Shown: piece by piece, positions 1 through 11,977 of the stretch
Layout: the number at the start of each line of letters is the position of its first letter
Position numbering within the stretch: the stretch's first letter is position 1
From: Pomphorhynchus laevis
Taxonomy: Eukaryota > Acanthocephala > Palaeacanthocephala > Echinorhynchida > Pomphorhynchidae
Reading direction: 5' to 3'
Assembly: GCA_012934845.2 (NCBI GenBank)
Contig: WNNJ02000013.1
Span: 1 to 64,000 of the forward strand
DNA: 64,000 nt
Notes under the pieces: model-generated
The model's input: only the letters and a program-made list of their open reading frames with translations
What the model was told of the DNA's origin: nothing
Database searches by the model: none
Made by a program: the position numbers and the translations under genes

Positions 1-3000
1 AATATACGGAAAGAATTGCTAATCGCAATCTCGAGCAATACCGATTTAAACGAAACTCTTATGATTATATAGAAAGAATTGATCCACTCAATCTCGGTTT
101 CTTACAGTCAAGCATCCGAAAGTTTGATCCTCTGGTTGTTTATGATGGTCTGCATTGCAAATTGTTGGATTTAAGAGCTAACGCCACCAACAATTTAAGC
201 TAGATGTCGGAAATGCATTTTCACAATGTCACAGAGGCAGCCGAAACGGCGTGTGATAGTTCATCTTACTGACGATGGCTGCCGGCTATCACATGACCGT
301 CTAGGAGTGACGAGAGTTTGCAGACTGAAGAATATGCTCGATTCGAACACTTACTTAAATATACGGAAAGAATTGCTAATCGCAATCTCGAGCAATACCG
401 ATTTAAACGAAACTCTTATGATTATATAGAAAGAATTGATCCACTCAATCTCGGTTTCTTACAGTCAAGCATCCGAAAGTTTGATCCTCTGGTTGTTTAT
501 GATGGTCTGCATTGCAAATTGTTGGATTTAAGAGCTAACGCCACCAACAATTTAAGCTAGATGTCGGAAATGCATTTTCACAATGTCACAGAGGCAGCCG
601 AAACGGCGTGTGATAGTTCATCTTACTGACGATGGCTGCCGGCTATCACATGACCGTCTAGGAGTGACGAGAGTTTGCAGACTGAAGAATATGCTCGATT
701 CGAACACTTACTTAAATATACGGAAAGAATTGCTAATCGCAATCTCGAGCAATACCGATTTAAACGAAACTCTTATGATTATATAGAAAGAATTGATCCA
801 CTCAATCTCGGTTTCTTACAGTCAAGCATCCGAAAGTTTGATCCTCTGGTTGTTTATGATGGTCTGCATTGCAAATTGTTGGATTTAAGAGCTAACGCCA
901 CCAACAATTTAAGCTAGATGTCGGAAATGCATTTTCACAATGTCACAGAGGCAGCCGAAACGGCGTGTGATAGTTCATCTTACTGACGATGGCTGCCGGC
1001 TATCACATGACCGTCTAGGAGTGACGAGAGTTTGCAGACTGAAGAATATGCTCGATTCGAACACTTACTTAAATATACGGAAAGAATTGCTAATCGCAAT
1101 CTCGAGCAATACCGATTTAAACGAAACTCTTATGATTATATAGAAAGAATTGATCCACTCAATCTCGGTTTCTTACAGTCAAGCATCCGAAAGTTTGATC
1201 CTCTGGTTGTTTATGATGGTCTGCATTGCAAATTGTTGGATTTAAGAGCTAACGCCACCAACAATTTAAGCTAGATGTCGGAAATGCATTTTCACAATGT
1301 CACAGAGGCAGCCGAAACGGCGTGTGATAGTTCATCTTACTGACGATGGCTGCCGGCTATCACATGACCGTCTAGGAGTGACGAGAGTTTGCAGACTGAA
1401 GAATATGCTCGATTCGAACACTTACTTAAATATACGGAAAGAATTGCTAATCGCAATCTCGAGCAATACCGATTTAAACGAAACTCTTATGATTATATAG
1501 AAAGAATTGATCCACTCAATCTCGGTTTCTTACAGTCAAGCATCCGAAAGTTTGATCCTCTGGTTGTTTATGATGGTCTGCATTGCAAATTGTTGGATTT
1601 AAGAGCTAACGCCACCAACAATTTAAGCTAGATGTCGGAAATGCATTTTCACAATGTCACAGAGGCAGCCGAAACGGCGTGTGATAGTTCATCTTACTGA
1701 CGATGGCTGCCGGCTATCACATGACCGTCTAGGAGTGACGAGAGTTTGCAGACTGAAGAATATGCTCGATTCGAACACTTACTTAAATATACGGAAAGAA
1801 TTGCTATTCGCAATCTCGAGCAATACCGATTCAAACGAAACTCTTATGATTATATAGAAAGAATTGATCCACTCAATCTCGGTTTCTTACAGTCAAGCAT
1901 CCGAAAGTTTGATCCTCTGGTTGTTTATGATGGTCTGCATTGCAAATTGTTGGATTTAAGAGCTAACGCCACCAACAATTTAAGCTAGATGTCGGAAATG
2001 CATTTTCACAATGTCACAGAGGCAGCCGAAACGGCGTGTGATAGTTCATCTTACTGACGATGGCTGCCGGCTATCACATGACCGTCTAGGAGTGACGAGA
2101 GTTTGCAGACTGAAGAATATGCTCGATTCGAACACTTACTTAAATATACGGAAAGAATTGCTAATCGCAATCTCGAGCAATACCGATTTAAACGAAACTC
2201 TTATGATTATATAGAAAGAATTGATCCACTCAATCTCGGTTTCTTACAGTCAAGCATCCGAAAGTTTGATCCTCTGGTTGTTTATGATGGTCTGCATTGC
2301 AAATTGTTGGATTTAAGAGCTAACGCCACCAACAATTTAAGCTAGATGTCGGAAATGCATTTTCACAATGTCACAGAGGCAGCCGAAACGGCGTGTGATA
2401 GTTCATCTTACTGACGATGGCTGCCGGCTATCACATGACCGTCTAGGAGTGACGAGAGTTTGCAGACTGAAGAATATGCTCGATTCGAACACTTACTTAA
2501 ATATACGGAAAGAATTGCTAATCGCAATCTCGAGCAATACCGATTTAAACGAAACTCTTATGATTATATAGAAAGAATTGATCCACTCAATCTCGGTTTC
2601 TTACAGTCAAGCATCCGAAAGTTTGATCCTCTGGTTGTTTATGATGGTCTGCATTGCAAATTGTTGGATTTAAGAGCTAACGCCACCAACAATTTAAGCT
2701 AGATGTCGGAAATGCATTTTCACAATGTCACAGAGGCAGCCGAAACGGCGTGTGATAGTTCATCTTACTGACGATGGCTGCCGGCTATCACATGACCGTC
2801 TAGGAGTGACGAGAGTTTGCAGACTGAAGAATATGCTCGATTCGAACACTTACTTAAATATACGGAAAGAATTGCTATTCGCAATCTCGAGCAATACCGA
2901 TTCAAACGAAACTCTTATGATTATATAGAAAGAATTGATCCACTCAATCTCGGTTTCTTACAGTCAAGCATCCGAAAGTTTGATCCTCTGGTTGTTTATG

Positions 3001-3990
3001 ATGGTCTGCATTGCAAATTGTTGGATTTAAGAGCTAACGCCACCAACAATTTAAGCTAGATGTCGGAAATGCATTTTCACAATGTCACAGAGGCAGCCGA
3101 AACGGCGTGTGATAGTTCATCTTACTGACGATGGCTGCCGGCTATCACATGACCGTCTAGGAGTGACGAGAGTTTGCAGACTGAAGAATATGCTCGATTC
3201 GAACACTTACTTAAATATACGGAAAGAATTGCTAATCGCAATCTCGAGCAATACCGATTTAAACGAAACTCTTATGATTATATAGAAAGAATTGATCCAC
3301 TCAATCTCGGTTTCTTACAGTCAAGCATCCGAAAGTTTGATCCTCTGGTTGTTTATGATGGTCTGCATTGCAAATTGTTGGATTTAAGAGCTAACGCCAC
3401 CAACAATTTAAGCTAGATGTCGGAAATGCATTTTCACAATGTCACAGAGGCAGCCGAAACGGCGTGTGATAGTTCATCTTACTGACGATGGCTGCCGGCT
3501 ATCACATGACCGTCTAGGAGTGACGAGAGTTTGCAGACTGAAGAATATGCTCGATTCGAACACTTACTTAAATATACGGAAAGAATTGCTAATCGCAATC
3601 TCGAGCAATACCGATTTAAACGAAACTCTTATGATTATATAGAAAGAATTGATCCACTCAATCTCGGTTTCTTACAGTCAAGCATCCGAAAGTTTGATCC
3701 TCTGGTTGTTTATGATGGTCTGCATTGCAAATTGTTGGATTTAAGAGCTAACGCCACCAACAATTTAAGCTAGATGTCGGAAATGCATTTTCACAATGTC
3801 ACAGAGGCAGCCGAAACGGCGTGTGATAGTTCATCTTACTGACGATGGCTGCCGGCTATCACATGACCGTCTAGGAGTGACGAGAGTTTGCAGACTGAAG
3901 AATATGCTCGATTCGAACACTTACTTAAATATACGGAAAGAATTGCTAATCGCAATCTCGAGCAATACCGATTTAAACGAAACTCTTATG

Positions 3991-3996
<6 letters not shown>
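1..3996 (+). repeat. 357-bp tandem repeat array, about 11.2 copies
   Basis: The same 357-bp unit repeats head to tail from the left edge to about 3996, where the last copy is cut off and passes into a TA microsatellite. Copies are almost identical by eye. The only variants I found are two linked substitutions, shared by the copies starting at 1654 and 2725. The period is a multiple of three, but every frame is closed by a stop inside each unit, so the array is not one long repeat protein. The array extends beyond the window. I do not recognise the unit as a known satellite or transposon. The homogeneity implies recent expansion or ongoing homogenisation. Confidence 0.97.
226..560 (+). other. 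Two overlapping exon-like reading frames in each 357-bp unit
   Basis: Each unit holds a 67-codon frame starting at ATG (226-429 in the first whole unit) and an overlapping 80-codon frame (318-560) that has no ATG. The second is preceded by TTTGCAG, which resembles a splice acceptor, and ends at a TAG. Its translation is of ordinary composition (for example FEHLLKYTERIANRNL), not low complexity, so it could be an amplified terminal exon. I do not recognise either product. Because the copies are near-identical, their shared openness is no independent evidence of selection. Confidence 0.3.

Positions 3997-4079
<83 letters not shown>
3993..4079. repeat. (TA)n microsatellite at the array edge
   Basis: About 43 TA dinucleotides follow directly on the ATTATATA stretch of the last, truncated 357-bp unit. 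The array junction therefore lies at a TA-rich word that occurs inside each unit. Reading frames with runs of Tyr-Ile here are artefacts of the microsatellite. Confidence 0.98.
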
Positions 4080-4081
<2 letters not shown>

Positions 4082-5595
4082 TATTCATATGATTCAACCT
4101 TCGTCGGAAAAATAGGAGACTTCGACAAGTAGTTTTGAACTACGTGGATAACTACAATCTCCAGATCAAGCTTTGCATTATTATAAAAAACGAAAAAAAA
4201 ATGATTTGGGAGATTGAATGCCATTATATATGGCATTTTGTGGATATTACCACAGAATGGATTATGTCGATTAATATAGGCTGCCACTAACGCCACAGGA
4301 ACAGTAACCAATGCACATTTAAAGCATATGGCATGGGAAATGACGGATAAGCCAAAGTTGGATTATGTATCATCTATTACATGGATACGTACAAAAAAAG
4401 TATCATTTTGGCCAGAATGTTCCCAGCCAGTTTGAGAAGTCATTGAATAAGTTGCCAAAATATTAAACAAAACACGTGTAAAAAAACTTGGAATTGATGG
4501 CCTCATTTGAGAGTTACTTTAAATAGCATATTTGCCAATAAATTTATTATATTAAAATCTATATAATACATAAAAACTATATATAATATATTTATTATAT
4601 TTTTATATTAAATAAAAACTATAAACATAAACACAAAATTTGCGATAATGTGATACCTATATCGAAACATTAAATCTAATTATAATTTTATTTGCTAGAA
4701 ACGGTTTTTAATTTCCACAAAAAGATCATAAATAAAATATTACAGAATTGGAATAGTATATCACCTTAAACATACAAATTATTGAAGGTTGCACACTAGG
4801 CTAAAATATATCTAGCAAATAACTTAAATTTTGTCTCTCAAGATGGTTTACAAAATCCAATTGGGAAGGAGTATATATATTTAATTATTACATGATACTT
4901 ATATTACATTCAGCTAAAATATATCTAACAAACAATTTAAATTTTGTCTATCGAAATTCAAATTCAAATTGAATTCAAATTGTCTAGTTGTTTTGTAAAT
5001 CCAAATTATATTTAATTATGTATTAAAAATTAAGTATTTTAAATTAAAAGATCTTATTAGGTGAACTACAGTCTGTCGTGTTAACAAAAACGAAATATAA
5101 TTTGATAATATCAAATGACAAGTTATTATAAACCTATGGACTTAAATTTAAACTTGAAAAAAATATAAATTGTAAAAAATCGTAATTATTTATTATTTAT
5201 CTTTATTTTTGATTTATATAAAGTATAAAATACATACAATCAGTTATCTGATTTGATTTGTTCTAATGACAAGTTAATATTGACCTGCGGACTTTATATT
5301 CCTGGAATATAATTGAAATCTTATATAAAATTATTTATTATTATTTTTCCCGGTAATATAATTTCTGTCAGAAATACTGAAACTATGTATTATTGATATT
5401 ACATTATTTTTTTGCTTATTTTCAAGCAAGTCTGATGATTTTTTCTATTTCGTATAATGAAGAAGTATAAATCAACAAAATATTATTTAAATATTAAATT
5501 TACCATTTAATATTAATTTAATATTAAATTCTTGATAAAAGATTATTATTTTTTCTGCTAGTTTTAAAGCATGTTTAATGGACTTTTTCTTTTTC
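4080..5595. other. AT-rich stretch without a recognisable gene
   Basis: No supported gene. The stretch holds degenerate local direct repeats: similar segments start near 4804 and 4916 (AAATATATCTARCAAAYAA followed by TTAAATTTTGTC), and again near 5114 and 5268 (GACAAGTTAWTAT followed by a GGACTT word). Segments 4096-4320 are less AT-rich but give no recognisable product. Confidence 0.6.
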
Positions 5596-5729
5596 TTATA
5601 ATTTTACAATATTAAAAACAACACAATTTTAAATAGTTGATATAGATGATCCATTATTGATAAAGAATTATTGGAGCTGGATCAAAGAAAGGAAAATTTA
5701 TCTTATATTTCGCTAACCTCTGTTAGCAT
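5596..5729 (+). repeat. About 135-bp direct repeat, copy 1
   Basis: This segment recurs at 6368-6508 with scattered differences. Both copies run from an ATTTTACAATAT word through ATTATTGGAGCTGGATCAAA to TTAGCATCTTC. The shared part can be read as a short peptide containing NYWSWIK, but both frames close soon after. The family is unknown. Confidence 0.8.
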
Positions 5730-6367
5730 CTTCAGAGATATTGATTTTTAATTTGAGGATTGATTTTCTCTTAACTGTATGAATCGTCCAAATTCGGAGA
5801 ACAGGAGTCAGCCTAATTCGCACACTGATAGATACCCTACCGAGTGTTTCAATAACTAATACATCAGAAACCAAACAGTCACTACACACAAGATTTTGTT
5901 TCACTTGAAATTAAATGCAGTTTCAGAAATGCGATATAAGAGCCCCTCTTCGTATTACATGGGAGTTCTTCAATCAGAAATTTCTATGAGGAATATGTTC
6001 AGCAAAGCATTTAGTATCGACACGAAAATGCAAAGTCGGCAATTACAAAACTACAATATAAGATAAAGTTAATTGAAAAACAAATTGTTGTTTTCCAACA
6101 TTGAAAATCAAACGCTCAATGGTATTTTTTAGTACAAACACAAGCGTCTACAAATAGTTGCTGTTACAAATATATCGTCAAAATACAAAGGCATACCGCC
6201 CATGCATATTGCTGCTTAAAACAATCGTTATTTGCTGTGTGTTCATTCACAAGATTTCTCTTATCCTAATAAACATGGTCTTTTACAACACCACATTCCA
6301 GCCATATCGAACAGGGACTTTACGTACTCTTTCTGAAAGTCTAGGTGGTTGCAGAGGGCGATTATTT

Positions 6368-6508
6368 TTTATAATTTTACAATATAAAAAAACAACACAA
6401 TTTCAAATAGTTGATATAAATGATCCATTGTCAATAAAGAATTATTGGAGCTGGATCAAATAAAGGAGGGAAAATTTATCTCATATTTAGCTAACCTCTA
6501 TTAGCATC
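6368..6508 (+). repeat. About 135-bp direct repeat, copy 2
   Basis: Partner of 5596-5729, about 770 bp downstream and in the same orientation. Immediately after it comes the start of the decayed LINE at 6579, so the duplicated unit may have been the insertion neighbourhood. Confidence 0.8.
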
Positions 6509-6686
6509 TTCCTACTGGAAGATGCTAACAATAATGCATTTTTAAACCATTTTAAAAATAGTTTAAAAATAGTTTAAAAGCAGGAGACCTTCTCAGTCCT
6601 CTGCTTTTCTCGCTTGCCTTAAACGAAATTGCAAACTCTGACAGTCACCGTTTTGCACATGGTATCTTGACGACTGGATTTCGGGG

Positions 6687-7235
6687 GTGACTCGGATACG
6701 ATTTATTCGGATGCAGCTAACAATCAATCAGGGGACGAGAATTGGACTTACATTAAATCCTCAAAAGTCGGAGTTGATAACACGTGATCCTAAGGATCAA
6801 ATTCGATTGTTGGACTTGATTACCGAATGCATTCTGACTCATCTCAACGACGCTCTCATCTTAAGCACTCCGGTAGGAAGCGATTTGGCGGTCAATAAAA
6901 CGGTGAATCAATGCGTTTCGCTTCTTCTGAACACGGTCAAACAAATGGTCGATCTATCTAGACAGGATGCGCTGCTTCTGTTGCGATGTAGCTTCAGCAT
7001 ACCTAAGATTTCTCATCTGCTACGAGGTGTTCCTTGCTCTTACTGCCCGTCATTAAAGCGTTACAACGAAACCCTAAAATTTGCTCTGGCCAACATATTG
7101 AATTTAAATCTGGATGATACGGCATGGCGACAAGCAACTCTGCCGATTGACTTGGGTGGCTTAGGTCCGTATCGCAGTAAGTTATATCACTGCCGGCATA
7201 TTTGTCCTCAATCGCAGGCACGTCGGTTCTCGTAA
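6687..7235 (+). pseudogene. RT palm/thumb portion of the 6.6-kb LINE
   Basis: This is the longest open piece of the LINE RT, in frame with the upstream WYLDD motif at 6660-6674. It carries GLTLNPQKSELI, the usual block after the catalytic aspartates, then LLLRCSFSIPKISHLLR, NLDDTAWRQATLPIDLGGLG and a frame break before the next conserved stretch (LPAYLSSIAGTSVLVKALVG in another frame, about 7190-7250). It would have copied the element RNA at the nick. It is no longer functional. Confidence 0.7.
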
Positions 7236-7375
7236 AGGCATTGGTGGGACCAAACCTTGAAGCAACCAGCGGAGTAGGCTGCTCGAATTTCCAAAATGCC
7301 GTGCGCAGATGGACGCCTGTGTGCGGGGAAGATTTGCCAACGGTAAAACATTAACAAAAACGTTGATATCATCTC

Positions 7376-8086
7376 ATGCACATGATCGCTAGTAGTTCAC
7401 ACTTGTTGGAAGCCGAGTTTGCAAAATGTCGAACTAGACTGCTCAGAGCGGTAGGCATGGACTCTGGAGCTTTCATGACGGTACTTCCAATCTCGGCGGT
7501 TGGAACCAGATTGGACGACATATCCTTCACAATCGCCGTCGCCCTACGACTCGACATCAAATTTAGCGGGGAATTCACATGTGAATGCGGAAATACCAGC
7601 GACGCATCGGGCTTGCACGGTCTGGACTGCCGAAACAGCAAATCCCGATACACTCGACACTCTGAGTTGAACCACATAATTCAAATGGCTTTATCTTTAG
7701 CGGGGATACCTTCTCGATTAGAGCCGGTCGGATTGTGTCGCAGCGATGGCAAGCGACCGGATGGAGGAAATTTGGTTCCTAGGAAGAACGTTAAAATACT
7801 AATTTGGAACGCTACCTGCATAAACTTTCTAGCTGCGAGTTACGAGGATAAAGCAGTCATTTGGACCTGTTAGGTGGATGCTTTTGCAGAATGCAAGAAG
7901 AAGGAAAAGTACAACGAGATCAATAATAAGATCTATACATTCGTTCGAGTAGCTGTTGAGTCCTTGGATGTCTTGGACAAGGAAACTTCGTATTTTATTG
8001 AAGAGATCGGAAAGATGATGTCCGTGACCACAGGTGAAATTCGATCAACGGATTTCCTCGGGCAGCGATTAAGTGTAGCGGTTTAG
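7376..8086 (+). pseudogene. CCHC plus restriction-like endonuclease region of the same LINE
   Basis: Reading in one frame with a TAG near 7871, the segment shows VLPISAVGTRLDD, a CEC...HGLDC zinc-finger-like cluster, RYTRHSELNHII, GLCRSDGKRPDGGNLVP, IWNATC, and a helical tail ending GQRLSVAV. In intact relatives the KRPDG Asp and the WDATC Asp are the probable metal ligands. Here the second is Asn, so cleavage would be lost. The frame continues past a TAG at 8084-8086 with RYDAACILECL, so the original protein probably went further. Confidence 0.65.
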
Positions 8087-8633
8087 CGATACGATGCCGC
8101 TTGTATACTCGAGTGCCTAAGCGATCAATCGGTTACCGATTTTTTTAGGATGAAAATGCCTCAAAGTTGAAAACACAGTGATATTGTATTATGACTTTAC
8201 ATATGATAATAAGATTAAAAGTACTAAAAGTGCCTTAATCATGTTAAAATGTTTCTACCATTGATTTTTTCAGTTACACTTGTCAAACTACAACTGATAA
8301 CAATGTAAAAATTCGGGCAAAACACCAACGTGCAAAGAAAACTAGATTAAAATTGAAATTAATAGAAAATACAACACATTGTTATTATTCGATTGCTTGA
8401 AATTATTCTTACTATGACTATATAATTTATTCATGTTCATATTCACAGTACGCTAATAGCAAAAAGCAAGCCGATATGCTTGTTTTTAATTCGGTCGCTT
8501 TTATATGTTACCAAAGATTCACAAAACAACGATATCATACCTTGGATGATCTATTATCAGTGACTGGGAACCATAGCAGATTAGATATCCAAATATCTAC
8601 ATTCCACTATATTACCGACGTATAAAAAAAATA

Positions 8634-8738
8634 AGCGTAGCGGTTTAGCGATACGATGCCGCTTGTATACTAGAGTGCCTAGGCGAACAATCAGTCACCG
8701 ATTTTTTTGAAGGATGAAAATGCCACAGTGTTGAAGAC
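8634..8738 (+). repeat. Second copy of the LINE 3' end
   Basis: This about 105-bp segment matches 8071-8175, including the same TAG stop and the words GATACGATGCCGCTTG and ACCGATTTTTTT. The two copies are about 460 bp apart in the same orientation. It is either a tiny 5'-truncated insertion or a local duplication of the 3' end. Confidence 0.85.
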
Positions 8739-10860
8739 TACATTCATAATGTATTTTAATGAATAATGACTTGTTTACTCGACAGATTTTTGTTTTCGAA
8801 CAAATTTTCTCTACATATTATTAATAAAACTAAATTTTCCGCCCGATTTACCTCTTACATTTGAAAGTTACTCCATCATTGTTCGTCTATTACTGACAAT
8901 TGAATGTGCTGGACAAGGATGCATTTGTGTGTCTTTGGCAGAAAACGTAAAGATTATAACTTTTATCGTCAATGGAACCAATCTGTCCAGTTCTTTAAGC
9001 CTACGTTGTGTGTACAGTATCACATAACAATTATTTAACATTACATCATATAACTTTGTGCTTGGATTAATGCTTTTTGCTAATTAATTTCTATAGAAAT
9101 AAGCAGACATTTAGTTTTTACATTAATATTTTACGTCTAAATATTTTGAAATATAAATAATTAATATAAATTAATATATAAATAATATAATATATATACA
9201 TTTCGATATGGAATAGAAGACAATCATCAATTAAAATTTTAGTTTTTTTATCAATTATTATATTTGTATGCATTCACATCAAGATAAAGTAAATTAATCC
9301 GATAATTAATACATTTATAATTAACTTCTTCTGAAATAATTTTCAACAATCCATTTTAATAAATTTTTTATTATAAAACTGCATTCTAAATTATAAAAGA
9401 GAAGTAAAAGAACATGTAATTTCTGGTTTTTTAAAGTATAAAGAGGAAAATACACATTCACACTAGTCCAACCAAATGTTCAACAGAAATAAAAATGGCC
9501 GAACAAGAGTAAAATATGCATTATTTGGTGATAAGTAGCATTGATGTTAAGGAAGAAATGTAACGGCTATTACACATCAGGCAATTGATTAATATAATGT
9601 CCACATTACGAGTTTTTAGTATTTATTCTATGAACGCAATTGTTTTTGCTGATTTGTCGAATGCGGGTTTGCCTAAAAATAATAAAATATTACCACTTTT
9701 TAACCAAATATGGTACAATAAAACAAAAATATATCCAAATTAATAACTTGTATTGCAACTCATAAAAAATATAGAATAGAATTTAAAATGGAATAATTTA
9801 TTTTATGTGAAAAATGTAGACGGAGCCACTTACAGGTTAAATAAAAGCAGTAATGTACATTGGTAAGAAATGTATAAAAGATTTATAATATGTCAGGTTT
9901 ATCGTTAGCATTGCAGATAAATGCTTTTGGCGTTAATGGACATAATATATACGCCAGAGGGAGATATGTGAAATGAAGAAAGATCAGGACTGACTTTACC
10001 GATGGAAAGGAGTAGATTAAAAGGAGCTGTTTAAAGGTGTGAAAGGATATAAATAGAAACAAATGTTAACGGCAAGATGGTTCTATGCTAGTGGCCCAGA
10101 TACATGGTATGTGCGTAGGATATAATTAGTGCAATATCTAGCAATGACTAAGAGACCTGTGTGACTGGATCGTAGAGTTAGATAAGATATTTGGACTGAT
10201 TAGTAGGAGAACGACGATATACGGAAACGAAAAACAAGAAATAGTAAGCGCATGGTGACGCGTTGAGAAATGCTAGTCCAATTGAGAAGCAATGTATGGC
10301 AAGAAATCTGATCAAAGCTACGGACGCGTAATAAGATAAAAGTAGTTGTGGATAATGAGTTGAAGAGGGGATAGTAAGGTTTTGAGTGAGTATATATTTA
10401 TAAACTCGAATCTTTTGATATACAAAAATTGAGGAGTTACTTTGGCAAGTGGTAATTATGTATAAATAAAAATGTTATTACTTTAACGCCAGTTTCAAAT
10501 AAAAACATGTCAAAATAAAAATTATAAAAATATTCACACGTCCCTAATGCATTGAAATTCAAAATGTTTCAATAACTATTAGTAAGTTTTATAACTTTAA
10601 GAAAAATATTGCAAATATTCTCGGGATAAAGTTATAAAACTGACAAAAACAGTTTCCTTAACAAATTATTTAATGGCATTCACGTACAATTTTAATATCG
10701 TCGTAAAATCCTAAAATTTTAAATTAAGTCGTTGATCTTATGCATGAATGCATGTTAATATAAAATAAAATGTGACATAATAATATATTATATAAAATAT
10801 TAAAAATGTGGCCTTATCTCCGATATGAAAATTTGATAAAATAAAACGCGAACAAAATTA
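8739..10860. other. No gene recognised; AT-rich with a purine-rich plus strand at 9950-10390
   Basis: I see no supported coding region on either strand. The part at about 9950-10390 is less AT-rich and strongly purine-biased on the plus strand, much like the decayed minus-strand LINE copies further right, but no motif could be read. A C-terminal FMR1 exon was sought here on the minus strand (RGG-type, GC-rich) and not found. Confidence 0.5.
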
Positions 10861-10871
10861 AATTGTCAAAA

Positions 10872-11977
10872 TAGAATGTTTAAATATTAAAAATATTTGT
10901 GGATTTTGGAAAAGTATTTATTTTTGCATGTGATCTAATTAGTGTTTATGTAAACATTCTTAGTTTTAAATACCCAGCAAATTGATCAAGTGATCAATTT
11001 ATTAAATTTTGCTAAATCAATTACAAACTGAGCAAATAAAATATAAAACAATAAAATTATTTTTAAGATATTTCATAAACATTAGATGTTAACTCACACT
11101 AAGTGAAATATTTTTATTTTATTTTAAAATACTTTTATTTTATTTTAAAATATTTTTATTTGAAAATAGTAATTTAAGTATTATGTGAACGAATGCATCG
11201 AGTGCTTTATTCAAATATGAAAAAATGTGGTTTGAATTGCATTCGGGACACATAGAATGTTTAAATATTAAAAATATTTGTGGATTTTGGAAAAGAAGTT
11301 GTTTTTGCATGTGATCTAATTAGTGTTTATGTAAACATTCTTAGTTTTAAATACCCAGCAAATTGATCAAGTGATCAATTTATTAAATTTTGCTAAATCA
11401 ATTACAAACTGAGCAAATAAAATATAAAACAATAAAATTATTTTTAAGATATTTCATAAACATTAGATGTTAACTCACACTAAGTGAAATATTTTTATTT
11501 TATTTTAAAATACTTTTATTTTATTTTAAAATATTTTTATTTGAAAATAGTAATTTAAGTATTATGTGAACGAATGCATCGAGTGCTTTATTCAAATATG
11601 AAAAAATGTGGTTTGAATTGCATTCGGGACACATAGAATGTTTAAATATTAAAAATATTTGTGGATTTTGGAAAAGAAGTTGTTTTTGCATGTGATCTAA
11701 TTAGTGCTTATGTAAACATTCTTAGTTTTAAATACCCAGCAAATTGATCAAGTGATCAATTTATTAAATTTTGCTAAATCAATTACAAACTGAGCAAATA
11801 AAATATAAAACAATAAAATTATTTTTAAGATATTTCATTTGATCTTAAAAATACATTTGATCTTAAATCACACTAAGTGAAATATTTTTATTTTAAAATA
11901 ATTTATTTTACAAGATAAGTATAATGTGAACGAATGCAACGAGTGCTTTATTCAAATACTGCATTCGGGACACATAA
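10872..11977 (+). repeat. 381-bp tandem triplication overlapping the FMR1-like 3' end
   Basis: The word TAGAATGTTTAAATATT starts at 10872, 11253 and 11634, giving a 381-bp period. Copies 1 and 2 are almost identical. Copy 3 differs inside (around 11840-11890) and lacks about 20 bp near 11960. On the minus strand each copy carries an AATAAAGCACTCG word. In copy 3 this is the likely polyadenylation signal of the neighbouring gene. The array therefore contains extra copies of the gene terminus. Confidence 0.95.

Larger units (their letters stand above)
6579..8175 (+). mobile_element. LINE with YLDD RT and C-terminal restriction-like endonuclease region, 5' truncated
   Basis: The fragment begins inside the RT with KAGDLLSPLLFSLALNEI (RT block of the QGDPLSPLLF type). 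It continues with WYLDD at 6660-6674, a palm/thumb region, and the ASLPxxxGGLG-like motif (ATLPIDLGGLG). It then reads into a zinc-finger-like C-x-C...H-x4-C segment (7578-7630) followed by LEPVGLCRSDGKRPDG and IWNATC. This order (RT, CCHC, then a PD-type nuclease core) is that of LINEs with a restriction-like endonuclease, such as R2/R4/NeSL-type elements. The exact clade is my inference. The copy is decayed: frame changes near 6650 and near 7170-7200, stops near 7340 and 7871, and Asn in place of the Asp expected in the WDATC motif. Confidence 0.75.

Noticed and set aside
1-3996. CRISPR-like or repeat-protein reading of the tandem array
   Set aside because: There are no spacers between repeats, and each frame has a stop in every unit. 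It is a plain tandem array.
3973-4311. Reading frames rich in Tyr-Ile over the microsatellite
   Set aside because: They exist only because TA repeats lack stops; no gene is supported.
9950-10390. Decayed minus-strand LINE
   Set aside because: The base bias is similar to LINE copies, but no RT, EN or tail motif could be read, so it is only noted.
8739-11900. RGG-coding exons of the FMR1-like gene further left
   Set aside because: No GC-rich or Arg/Gly-rich minus-strand frame was found, and a polyadenylation-type word sits right after the last readable exon.
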